From assembly GCA_031278665.1 (NCBI GenBank), contig JAITKC010000078.1, forward strand, positions 1 through 7,686: a stretch of DNA of 7,686 nt, written 5' to 3'. Below, piece by piece: positions 1 to 6,456 of the stretch. Within the stretch, counting starts at the first letter, position 1, and each line of letters begins with the position of its first letter. The translations under genes were made by a program, and so were the position numbers. The notes under the pieces were generated by a model, which was not told the origin of the DNA, did no database searches, and saw nothing but the letters and a program-made list of their open reading frames with translations. Source of the DNA: Bifidobacteriaceae bacterium. Its GTDB lineage: Bacteria > Actinomycetota > Actinomycetes > Actinomycetales > WQXJ01.

Positions 1-624
1 CCGTTCAGCGCCGTCGACCCGATTGTGCGAGCCCAGTTACAAGACGAGTTCCTGCGCATCCAGCGCGACGAGGGCAAGACAATCGTCCTGGTCACCCACG
101 ACATCGACGAGGCGCTCAAACTGGGCGACCAGGTCGCCGTCATGCGGGCCGGCGGCAAACTGGCCCAGATCGCCACGCCGCGGGAACTGCTGACGGCCCC
201 GGCCGACGAGTTCGTCGCCGACTTCGTCGGCCGCGACCGCGGCTACCGGTCGCTCGGGTTCTTGGGCGGCGGGCCGGGCCTCGGCGTAATCGCCGAGCCG
301 ACTGTCCGCCTGGGCGCGACGCGCGCCGAAGCCGAGGCCGCCACCGACGACGACTGGCTGCTCGTGGTCGACGCCGACCGGCGGCCCCTGGGCTGGGTCG
401 ATCTCAGGCGGCTGACGGGCGAGGTGACGGCATCGGACCTCAACCTGGCGGGAACTGTGGCGGCGGGCGGCGGAACGCTGCGGCAAATCCTCGACGCCGC
501 GCTGTCCGCCCCCAGCCGGCGCGGCGTGATAGTCGACGCGGACGGGGCGGTCGGCGGATCGGTCACCGCCGCGGCCGTGGTCGCCGCGATCCCGGAACTG
601 CACGCCGAGGCGGTCCGGCCGTGA
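1..624 (+). CDS. OpuC/ProV-type ABC transporter ATP-binding protein, 5'-truncated, with CBS-like C-terminus
   Basis: This is the C-terminal part (207 codons plus stop) of the cytoplasmic ATPase that powers a betaine-type importer. The frame is open from base 1, and the window begins just after Walker B, at the D-loop (PFSAVDP). The H-loop histidine follows in VTHDIDEAL (His codon 97-99). The stretch DPIVRAQLQDEFLRIQ is typical of OpuCA/ProV. Walker A, Q-loop and signature motif lie upstream of the window. From about base 260 the protein continues into a region with two weak CBS-like units (LLVVDADRRPLGWVDL near 355-410 and GVIVDADGAVGG near 523-556), where family members carry regulatory CBS domains. 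A GTG at 25 is only an internal codon. The stop overlaps the first permease by 4 bases (GTGA), so translation is probably coupled. Family assignment is firm; substrate cannot be read from this subunit. Confidence 0.93.
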   Translation, partial: PFSAVDPIVRAQLQDEFLRIQRDEGKTIVLVTHDIDEALKLGDQVAVMRAGGKLAQIATPRELLTAPADEFVADFVGRDRGYRSLGFLGGGPGLGVIAEPTVRLGATRAEAEAATDDDWLLVVDADRRPLGWVDLRRLTGEVTASDLNLAGTVAAGGGTLRQILDAALSAPSRRGVIVDADGAVGGSVTAAAVVAAIPELHAEAVRP

Positions 625-1271
625 ACTTCGACTGGATCGGCCGCGAAGCCGACCGGATCGGCGAACTGCTGGTCTGGCACCTGGGGCTGTCGGTGATACC
701 GGTTGTCGCCGGGTTGGCCCTGGCCCTGCCGCTGGGCTGGTTGGCGCACCGCGGGCGCTGGTTCAAGTCGGCGCTGTTGAGCGCCGCCGGACTGCTTTAC
801 ACGGTTCCGTCGCTGGCCTTGTTCGTGCTCCTGCCCTCGGTCCTCGGCACCAAAATCCTCGACCCGGTCAACGTGGCCGTCGCTTTGACCATATATACGG
901 TGGCGCTGCTGGTGCGCACCGTCTGCGACGGGCTCGACTCGGTGCCGGTCGAGACGGTCCGGGCGGCGACGGCCATGGGCTACCGTTCGGCCCATCGGCT
1001 GGTGGCGGTGGAGTTGCCGGTCGCCGTGCCGGTGATCGCCGCCGGCTTGCGGGTGGCGGTGGTCTCAAACGTCTCGATCGTCTCGGTGGCGGCGTTGATC
1101 GGCGCCGAGCAACTCGGGTTGCTTTTCACCCAGGGCGCGCAACTGCGCTTTCTGACGCCGATAGTGGTCGGGATAGTCCTGTGCTTGGCGTTGGCGTTGG
1201 CGCTGGACGGGATAGTCGTCTGGCTGGGCCGGGCGCTGACGCCCTGGACTGCGAAAGCGGGGGCGGCGTGA
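621..1271 (+). CDS. OpuC/ProW-type ABC transporter permease, first subunit
   Basis: An integral membrane subunit of 216 aa, the usual length for OpuCB/OpuCD-type permeases. Hydrophobic segments lie at about residues 14-38, 49-72, 84-103, 136-160 and 176-203. The cytoplasmic EAA loop that docks on the ATPase is visible around residues 114-143 (VRAATAMGYRSAHRLVAVEL then PVAVPVIAAG), matching the MG...R...VELP.A.P.I.AG pattern of this family. The GTG start at 621 overlaps the ATPase stop (GTGA), with GAGGCGG about 6 bases upstream; this compact join supports the start. It ends in another GTGA overlap with the next permease. Two separate permease genes plus a separate binding protein is the OpuC/OsmU-like layout. 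Several Ile codons are ATA, unusual at this GC content. Confidence 0.93.
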   Translation: MNFDWIGREADRIGELLVWHLGLSVIPVVAGLALALPLGWLAHRGRWFKSALLSAAGLLYTVPSLALFVLLPSVLGTKILDPVNVAVALTIYTVALLVRTVCDGLDSVPVETVRAATAMGYRSAHRLVAVELPVAVPVIAAGLRVAVVSNVSIVSVAALIGAEQLGLLFTQGAQLRFLTPIVVGIVLCLALALALDGIVVWLGRALTPWTAKAGAA

Positions 1272-1951
1272 TCGACTACTTGCTCGACCCGGCGCATTGG
1301 ACCGGTCCCGGCGGGGTGGGGACGCTGGTCGGCGAACACCTCTTCTACACCGCCGTGGCGTTGGCGGTGGCCGGGATAATCGGCGTCCCGGTGGGGCTGT
1401 ACGTGGGGCACACCGGCCGGGGGACTTTCCTGATCGCCGGCTTCGCCAACGCCCTGCGCGCCCTGCCGACGCTTGGCCTGGTGGTCCTCCTGGTGATGGT
1501 GTTGGCCCCGGTTTTCGCCTCCGGCCTGGCCTTTGTCGTGCCGAGTATCGCGGTGCTGGTGCTACTGGCCGTCCCGCCGATTATGACGAACACCTACGCC
1601 GGGGTGCGAGCCGTCGACCCGGCGGCGGTCGACGCCGCCGTCGGGATGGGGTTGCGCCCGCTGCGGGTGCTGTTCTCGGTCCAGACGCCGTGCGCGATGC
1701 CGCTCATCCTGTCGGGTTTTCGAGGCGCGACCCTGCAGGTCATCTCGACCGCCACAGTGGCCGCCTACGTCTCGCTGGGCGGGCTGGGCCGCCTGATAAT
1801 CGACGGCCGGGCCCAGAACGACTACGACAAGATGCTCGGCGGGGCGGTGCTGGTGGCCATGTTGGCGCTACTCGTCGACCTGACCCTCGGCCTGCTCGGC
1901 CGGGTGGCCGTTTCCCCCGGCCTGCGCCGCCACGCCCAGGCGGCCGGATGA
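1268..1951 (+). CDS. OpuC/ProW-type ABC transporter permease, second subunit
   Basis: Second membrane subunit, 227 aa from the GTG at 1268, which overlaps the previous stop as GTGA. The frame is open further upstream to 1181, but that would overlap the first permease by 91 bases, so the coupled start is preferred. Hydrophobic segments include about residues 26-48, 57-80, 85-103 and 186-210. The EAA-type loop is AAVDAAVGMGLRPLRVLFSV followed by QTPCAMPLILSGFRGAT, close to the ProW/OpuCB consensus; the segment ATVAAYVSLGGLGRLIIDG is also typical. It probably forms a heterodimeric pore with the 621-1271 product. Its TGA is embedded in ATGA, and the ATG there opens a frame running into the binding-protein gene (see findings). 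A repeat/stem-loop region follows immediately. Confidence 0.93.
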   Translation: MIDYLLDPAHWTGPGGVGTLVGEHLFYTAVALAVAGIIGVPVGLYVGHTGRGTFLIAGFANALRALPTLGLVVLLVMVLAPVFASGLAFVVPSIAVLVLLAVPPIMTNTYAGVRAVDPAAVDAAVGMGLRPLRVLFSVQTPCAMPLILSGFRGATLQVISTATVAAYVSLGGLGRLIIDGRAQNDYDKMLGGAVLVAMLALLVDLTLGLLGRVAVSPGLRRHAQAAG

Positions 1952-1960
1952 ACGCCCGGG

Positions 1961-2000
1961 ATGCCCCGGAACGCGCCGGAACACGCCGGAACGCGCCGCC
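1961..2000 (+). repeat. 10-bp tandem repeat, four imperfect copies
   Basis: Four back-to-back 10-mers are visible just after the second permease: ATGCCCCGGA, ACGCGCCGGA, ACACGCCGGA and ACGCGCCGCC. The consensus ACGCGCCGGA is kept with one to two changes per copy. The spacing of one helical turn would put repeated binding faces on one side of DNA, but replication slippage in GC-rich DNA explains it equally well. The last two copies form the 5' part of the stem-loop at 1976-2016. Confidence 0.7.
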
Positions 2001-2016
2001 AGGCGCCGTGTTCTGG
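1976..2016 (+). promoter_or_regulatory. Stem-loop between permease and binding-protein genes
   Basis: CCGGAACACG (1976-1985) pairs with CGTGTTCTGG (2007-2016) through 10 positions, one of them a G-T wobble. Inside it, GCGCC (1993-1997) pairs with GGCGC (2002-2006) around a GCCA loop, leaving a 7-nt bulge on the 5' side. The sequence after it (CCCTATTTG) is only slightly T-rich, so it is not a convincing intrinsic terminator. In binding-protein ABC operons, hairpins in this place often protect or partly separate the mRNA so that the binding protein is made in excess; that role is inferred here. Some of the pairing follows from the tandem repeat. Confidence 0.5.
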
Positions 2017-2087
2017 CCCTATTTGTCGAGCGGCGGTTGCGAACCCCGGCTTGGAAACACAACCATCTCAAATAATCCACTCCGCGT

Positions 2088-2095
2088 GGGAAAGG
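2088..2095 (+). promoter_or_regulatory. Ribosome binding site deciding the binding-protein start
   Basis: GGGAAAGGA-like purine run ending at 2095, 8 bases before the ATG at 2104. It sits in the one locally AT-richer stretch of the window (about 2051-2100) and selects 2104 rather than upstream in-frame starts. No -35/-10 pair with proper spacing is convincing in 2017-2087, although AATAAT at 2071-2076 could belong to a weak promoter. Confidence 0.7.
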
Positions 2096-2103
2096 ACAGT
2101 CCG

Positions 2104-3066
2104 ATGAAAACGACCGAAGCCTTTGGCAATCAGACCGCGAAAGCCGCCAGGCCCCGGGTTAAGTCGCTCGCCTTGGCCGCCGCCTTGATTTCGACCCAGG
2201 CGCTGGGTTTGGCGGCCTGCGGCGGCGACGAGGCGCCGGGCGGCGACGCCGGCGGCGACCAGAGCGCGCAAAGCCAGAAAATCATAGTCGGCTCGGCCGA
2301 CTTCCCGGAGAGCCAGTTGCTGGCCACGATCTACGCCCAAGCCCTGACCGGCGCCGGATTCGAGGCCTCGACCAAACTGTCGATCGGCAGCCGCGAGGTC
2401 TATATCCCGGCGCTGCTCGACGGCTCGATCAACTTGCTGCCGGAATACACCGGCGCGACTCTGAGCTACCTCGAGGCCTCGGCCGGCGTCTCCAGCCCCG
2501 AAGACGTGGCCGCCAAACTGGCCGAAGTCCTGCCCGAAGGCGTGACTATGCTGACGCCATCGGACGCCCAAGACTCCGACGTGCTGGCGGTGGCCCCCGA
2601 GACGGCCGAGAAGTACGGCCTGAAGACAATCGAGGACCTCGCCCCCCACGCCGGGGAACTGGCTCTGGGCGGCCCGCCGGAATGGGAGACCCGCCACGAG
2701 GGACTGGTCGGCCTGAAAGAGGTTTACGGCCTTGAATTCAAGGAATTCACGGCCCTGGACGCCGGCGGCCCGCTGACTATCGCCGCCCTGGCGAACGGCC
2801 AGGTGGGCGCCGCCGACCTGTTCTCGACCCTGCCGGCGATGGCCGACTTCGTCGCTTTGGAGGACAACAAGAACCTCTTCCCGGCCCAGAACATTGTCCC
2901 CATCGCGGCCGACGCCATCGTCACCGACAAACTGGTCGAAGTGCTCGACGCGGTCTCGGCGGCGTTGACCACCGCCGACCTGATCGAGATGAACGCGCGC
3001 CTGGACGCCCAGGAGTCGATCGACGACGTCGCCGCCGACTGGCTGGCGGCAAACGGCCTCGGCTAA
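2104..3066 (+). CDS. Substrate-binding lipoprotein of the OpuC/ProX-type importer
   Basis: A 320-aa extracytoplasmic binding protein anchored to the outer face of the membrane. A basic N-region (Lys/Arg at 13-20), a hydrophobic core (about 21-37) and the lipobox LAAC with Cys39 indicate lipoprotein processing, followed by a Gly/Asp-rich linker. The mature part has OpuAC/OpuCC hallmarks: [43 protein letters not shown] (residues 95-117), GPPEW (190-194), [20 protein letters not shown] and [10 protein letters not shown]. This family binds quaternary-amine ligands (glycine betaine, choline, carnitine, and in EgtU-type proteins ergothioneine). The ligand here cannot be settled from sequence, but the enzymes 38 bases downstream argue for a histidine-derived betaine. 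The ATG at 2104 is chosen because it gives a signal peptide directly after a good ribosome site. No terminator is seen after the TAA, so read-through into the hydratase gene is likely. Confidence 0.93.
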   Translation: MKTTEAFGNQTAKAARPRVKSLALAAALISTQALGLAACGGDEAPGGDAGGDQSAQSQKIIVGSADFPESQLLATIYAQALTGAGFEASTKLSIGSREVYIPALLDGSINLLPEYTGATLSYLEASAGVSSPEDVAAKLAEVLPEGVTMLTPSDAQDSDVLAVAPETAEKYGLKTIEDLAPHAGELALGGPPEWETRHEGLVGLKEVYGLEFKEFTALDAGGPLTIAALANGQVGAADLFSTLPAMADFVALEDNKNLFPAQNIVPIAADAIVTDKLVEVLDAVSAALTTADLIEMNARLDAQESIDDVAADWLAANGLG

Positions 3067-3090
3067 TTAGGCGAAGGCTCCCGATCACCA

Positions 3091-3096
3091 AAGGAG
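3091..3096 (+). promoter_or_regulatory. Ribosome binding site deciding the hydratase start
   Basis: AAGGAG lies 8 bases before the ATG at 3105. An in-frame GTG at 3096 overlaps this site and so is unlikely to be the start. The 38-bp gap from 3067 holds no clear promoter or terminator. Confidence 0.8.
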
Positions 3097-3104
3097 TGAC
3101 AGCG

Positions 3105-4823
3105 ATGACGACAAGCCGCGTGGTCCGAGCCCCCAGGGGGACCAAGTTGACGGCCAAGAGCTGGCAAACCGAGGCCCCTTTGCGGATGCTGATGAACAAC
3201 CTCGACCCCGAGGTCGCCGAACGCCCGGAGGAGCTAATCGTCTACGGCGGGACTGGCAAGGCGGCGCGCGACTGGGCCAGTTTCGACGCGATCGTGCGGG
3301 CGTTGACGGATCTCGAGGGCGACGAGACGCTGCTGATTCAATCGGGTAAGCCGGTGGGGGTGTTCCGGACCAACGTCTGGGCGCCGCGCGTGCTCCTGGC
3401 GAACTCGAATCTGGTTGGCGATTGGGACAACTGGCCGGAATTCCGCCGCCTCGAGGCGGCGGGACTGACTATGTACGGGCAGATGACGGCCGGCTCGTGG
3501 ATCTACATCGGCACGCAGGGGATTCTGCAGGGGACGTTCGAAACTTTCGCCGCCGTCGCCCGCAAACGCTTTGGCGGGAGTTTGGCCGGCACGTTGACGC
3601 TCACCGGCGGCTGCGGCGGCATGGGCGGGGCGCAGCCGCTGGCCGTCACCCTCAACGGGGGCGCGGCGCTGATTGTCGACGTCGACGAGGCGCGTCTGCG
3701 CCGGCGCGCCGCCAAACGCTACCTGGACGAGGTCGCGACCGACGTCGACTCGGCCCTGGAACGGGTCGTCGAGGCCAAAGCCCAGGGCCGGGCCTTGTCG
3801 GTGGGCGTGGTGGGCAACTGCGCCGACGTGCTCCCGCTCCTGGCGGAGCGGGGCGCGCCGGTCGACATCGTGACAGACCAGACCTCCGCCCACGACCCGC
3901 TGAGCTATCTGCCCCGCGGAATCGCCTTTGACCAGTGGCGTCAGCGGGCGGCGAGCGACCCCGAGGACTTCACCCGGCGGGCCCGCGCCTCGATGGCCGC
4001 GCACGTCGCGGCCATGGTCGCCTTCCAGAAACGCGGCGCCGAGGTGTTCGACTACGGCAACTCGATCCGCGACGAGGCCCGGCGGGGCGGCTACGCCGAA
4101 GCGTTCGCCTTTCCGGGTTTCGTCCCGGCCTATATCAGGCCGCTGTTCTGCGAGGGCATGGGCCCGTTCCGGTGGGTGGCGCTTTCCGGCGACCCGGCCG
4201 ACATCGCCGTCACCGACCAGGCGATCGTCGACCTGTTCCCCGACAACGCCAACTTGGCCAGGTGGATCGCCGCCGCCCGCGAGCATGTCGAATTCGAAGG
4301 CCTGCCGGCCCGCATCTGCTGGCTAGGCTACGGCGAGCGGGCCAAGGCCGGTTTGCGGTTCAACGAACTGGTGGCGGAGGGCAAGATTTCGGCTCCGATC
4401 GTGATCGGCCGCGACCATCTCGACGCCGGCTCGGTGGCTTCGCCCTACCGGGAGACCGAGGCGATGGCCGACGGCTCTGACGCGATCGCCGATTGGCCCA
4501 TCCTGAACGCGCTGGTCGGAGCGTCATCGGGGGCCACCTGGGTGTCCGTGCACAACGGCGGCGGGGTGGGGATAGGCCGGTCGATCCACGCCGGCCAAGT
4601 TTCGGTGGCCGACGGCACGGCCTTGGCGGCCGCCAAACTGGAGCGCTTGCTGTCCAACGACCCCGGCATGGGCGTGATCCGCCACGTCGACGCCGGTTAC
4701 CGGCGCGCGCTGGCGGTGGCCGACCAGCGCGGGGTGCGCGTGCCGATGCGCCCGCCCCAGGCGCCCGCGCCGGCTCCCGCGCCGGCTCCCGCGCCAGTTC
4801 TCGCCGACGGGTCCGAAGGCTGA
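3105..4823 (+). CDS. hutU: Urocanate hydratase family protein (possible thiourocanate hydratase)
   Basis: A cytosolic, NAD-dependent hydratase of the urocanase family, 572 aa (usual length about 555). Family motifs are present throughout: [18 protein letters not shown] near the N-terminus, [17 protein letters not shown] then LQGTFETF, the NAD-binding glycine stretch [10 protein letters not shown] (168-177), [12 protein letters not shown], and the signature [10 protein letters not shown] with Cys405 at the place of the catalytic-site cysteine (Cys410 in Pseudomonas putida). The C-terminal motif [15 protein letters not shown] (483-497) differs from the HHGGGVGMG(F/Y)S form I remember from P. 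putida. Urocanases add water to urocanate to give imidazolone propionate; the homologous thiourocanate hydratase does this to 2-thiourocanate in ergothioneine breakdown. The next gene encodes a lyase lacking MIO, so the thiourocanate role is plausible here. The final 24 residues form an Ala-Pro tail outside the usual fold. Family is certain; substrate is not. Confidence 0.95.
   Translation: MTTSRVVRAPRGTKLTAKSWQTEAPLRMLMNNLDPEVAERPEELIVYGGTGKAARDWASFDAIVRALTDLEGDETLLIQSGKPVGVFRTNVWAPRVLLANSNLVGDWDNWPEFRRLEAAGLTMYGQMTAGSWIYIGTQGILQGTFETFAAVARKRFGGSLAGTLTLTGGCGGMGGAQPLAVTLNGGAALIVDVDEARLRRRAAKRYLDEVATDVDSALERVVEAKAQGRALSVGVVGNCADVLPLLAERGAPVDIVTDQTSAHDPLSYLPRGIAFDQWRQRAASDPEDFTRRARASMAAHVAAMVAFQKRGAEVFDYGNSIRDEARRGGYAEAFAFPGFVPAYIRPLFCEGMGPFRWVALSGDPADIAVTDQAIVDLFPDNANLARWIAAAREHVEFEGLPARICWLGYGERAKAGLRFNELVAEGKISAPIVIGRDHLDAGSVASPYRETEAMADGSDAIADWPILNALVGASSGATWVSVHNGGGVGIGRSIHAGQVSVADGTALAAAKLERLLSNDPGMGVIRHVDAGYRRALAVADQRGVRVPMRPPQAPAPAPAPAPAPVLADGSEG
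4767..4795 (+). repeat. 12-bp tandem repeat encoding an Ala-Pro tail
   Basis: GCGCCGGCTCCC occurs twice in perfect tandem (4767-4778, 4779-4790), with a third partial copy to 4795. It encodes alternating Ala-Pro (about residues 553-564) at the C-terminus of the hydratase, beyond the conserved domain. The likely origin is repeat slippage, and the tail is likely extended and disordered. Confidence 0.85.
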
Positions 4824-4824
4824 C

Positions 4825-6456
4825 ATGGCCGGTTGCGCGCCCGTCTGCTTTGACGCCGGGCCGAGCGCGATAGCCGACTTCGCGCGCCTGGCGCGGGGGG
4901 CGGAGTTGCGAATCGGCGCCGACGTGCTGGCCCGAGTCGAGCGCGGACGCGAGCTGGCCGGCCGCCTGGTCGAATCCGCGCGCGCCCGAGGTGAGCCGAT
5001 TTACGGTCTTTCCACCGGGGTCGGAGACCTCTACGACCAGGTCGGCGCCCCCCAGGACCCGGCCGGCGCCCAAATGGGGCTATTGCGCAGCCACGCCTGC
5101 GCGGTGGGGCGCCCGCATGGCCAGGCGGCTGTGCGCGCGATCATGGGGGCGCAGATCAAAGCCTTGGCGCAGGGGCGCAGCGCAGCGCGACCGGTCCTGA
5201 TCGAGACGATGGCGCAGATGCTCAACCGGGGAGTCGTGCCGATCGCCCCGTCCCAGGGTTCGGTCGGCTACTTGACCGCGACCGCGCACATCGGTTTGGC
5301 GGTCTTCGGCGAGGGCGAGGCCTGGTTCGCCGGCCGTCGCCTGGCGGCGGCCGAGGCGCTGGCGGCGGCCGGAATCGCCGGTTTGTCCCCGGGGCCGCGC
5401 GAGGGACTGGCCCTGATCTCCGGCACCTATGAGATCTCCGGGATCGGGGCGTTGGCGGCGCACGCGGCGCGAGGCCTGGTCGGTGTGGCCGACTTGGCGG
5501 CGGCGATGTCGTTGGAGGCGCTGCGCGGCAACACGCGCGGTTACGACGCCCGCGTCCAGTCGATGCGGCCGCACCCGGGTCAAATCGAGACCGCCCGCCG
5601 CCTGCGCGCCCTGCTGGCCGGCAGCCAGATCGTGGCCGCCAATCGCGCCCACCGATTACACGATCCGCTTAGCTTGCGCTGCGTCCCCCAGGTCCACGGG
5701 TCGGTCCGGGACGCGCTCGACTATGTCGAGACCGCTTTGACCACCGAGCTGAACGCGGTCACCGACAACCCGGTGTTCGTGGTCGCCGGGGAGGGGGCCG
5801 AGGCGTTGGCGTCGTTGTCCGATGCCGACGCGGCCGGTTTCGGCGGCGAGCGCGCCGGGGAGGGGGCCGAGGCGTTGGCGCTGCCCAACGGCAACGGCCA
5901 CGGCGCTCCCGTCGCGCTGGCCCTGGACTTGTTGGCGATCGCCGTGGCCGAGATTTCGACGATGTCCCAGGCGCGGTCCGACCGGTTGACGAACGCGCAC
6001 GTCAGCGAGTTGCCGCCGTTCCTGGCGGGCGGGGCGGCGGGGATGTGCGGCCTGATGATCCCGCCCTATGCGGCGGCCGCGCTGGCGGCTGAGAACCGCG
6101 CTCTGGCGAGCCCCGCGACAGTTCACACGACATCGACTTGCGCCGGACAAGAGGACCATGTCTCGATGGGGACGGGCGCGGCGGTCAAAGCCCGCCAAGC
6201 GGTCGCCAACGCCGAGCGGATCGTGGCGATCGAACTGCTCTGCGCCGCCCAGGCGCTGGAGTTCCACCGCCCCGCCTTGCCGGGCGCGGCCACCGGCGCG
6301 GCCTACCAGTTGATCCGGGATCGCGTCCCTCCGCGCGACACCGACCGCTTCATGGCGCCCGATGTCGAAGCGGTTTGGGAACTGGTCGCGGGCGGTGCCT
6401 TGGACCGGCTGGTCGAGCGCCACGTCGCGGAAGGAGGCGGGAAAAATGGCCCCTGA
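4825..6456 (+). CDS. HAL/PAL-family lyase lacking the MIO Ala-Ser-Gly triad (candidate ergothionase)
   Basis: A 543-aa cytosolic homologue of histidine ammonia-lyase, somewhat longer than the usual 510 or so. Conserved landmarks are YGLSTGVG (60-67, catalytic-base Tyr60), RSHA (His90), PSQGSVG (142-148), DPLSLRC (280-286, Arg285), NAVTDNPVFV, and STCAGQEDHVSMG (Glu443). However, where HutH reads GSVGASGDLAPLAH, this protein reads GSVGYLTATAH (145-155): the Ala-Ser-Gly that cyclises to MIO is missing, about three residues shorter. NGTQ is also replaced by SGTY (199-202). It therefore probably does not deaminate histidine. Ergothionase, a HAL homologue that as I recall works without MIO, eliminates trimethylamine from ergothioneine to give thiourocanate, and matches this context. 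The start is the ATG 1 base after the hydratase stop, with GAAGG 5 bases upstream. A 28-bp direct repeat frames an insertion near residues 320-352. Substrate is inferred, not shown. Confidence 0.9.
   Translation: MAGCAPVCFDAGPSAIADFARLARGAELRIGADVLARVERGRELAGRLVESARARGEPIYGLSTGVGDLYDQVGAPQDPAGAQMGLLRSHACAVGRPHGQAAVRAIMGAQIKALAQGRSAARPVLIETMAQMLNRGVVPIAPSQGSVGYLTATAHIGLAVFGEGEAWFAGRRLAAAEALAAAGIAGLSPGPREGLALISGTYEISGIGALAAHAARGLVGVADLAAAMSLEALRGNTRGYDARVQSMRPHPGQIETARRLRALLAGSQIVAANRAHRLHDPLSLRCVPQVHGSVRDALDYVETALTTELNAVTDNPVFVVAGEGAEALASLSDADAAGFGGERAGEGAEALALPNGNGHGAPVALALDLLAIAVAEISTMSQARSDRLTNAHVSELPPFLAGGAAGMCGLMIPPYAAAALAAENRALASPATVHTTSTCAGQEDHVSMGTGAAVKARQAVANAERIVAIELLCAAQALEFHRPALPGAATGAAYQLIRDRVPPRDTDRFMAPDVEAVWELVAGGALDRLVERHVAEGGGKNGP
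5784..5880 (+). repeat. 28-bp perfect direct repeat inside the lyase gene
   Basis: The same 28 bases occur at 5784-5811 and 5853-5880, 69 bp apart (exactly 23 codons), so the peptide AGEGAEALA appears twice in one frame. The second copy leads into the conserved LPNGNGHG segment. Homologues usually have a short turn here, so the pattern looks like an in-frame duplication that lengthened a loop, with the intervening 41 bp diverged or inserted. Confidence 0.9.
6431..6437 (+). promoter_or_regulatory. Ribosome binding site for the amidohydrolase, inside the lyase gene
   Basis: AAGGAGG, the strongest Shine-Dalgarno match in the window, lies 8 bases before the ATG at 6446 and within the last codons of the lyase gene. 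It fixes the start of the following gene and supports an 11-base gene overlap. Confidence 0.85.

Noticed and set aside
1976..2025. Rho-independent terminator after the second permease
   Set aside because: The stem is strong but is interrupted by a 7-nt bulge and is followed by CCCTATTTG rather than a T-tract, so it is listed as a stem-loop only.
1297..2103. Upstream part of the long frame ending in the binding-protein gene
   Set aside because: Most of it overlaps the second permease in another frame and reads as Arg/Gly/Pro-rich noise. Only the part from 2104 has a signal peptide and family motifs.
3234..4286. Open frame of 350 codons on the - strand
   Set aside because: It is antisense to the conserved core of the urocanase homologue, with no family-like motif and no ribosome site; a GC shadow.
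5257..5290. Frameshift or pseudogene explanation for the missing ASG triad
   Set aside because: The frame is continuous, both flanks (PSQGSVG before, AHIGLAVFGEGEAWF after) align with the family, and the rest of the protein is intact, so a functional MIO-less form is more likely.
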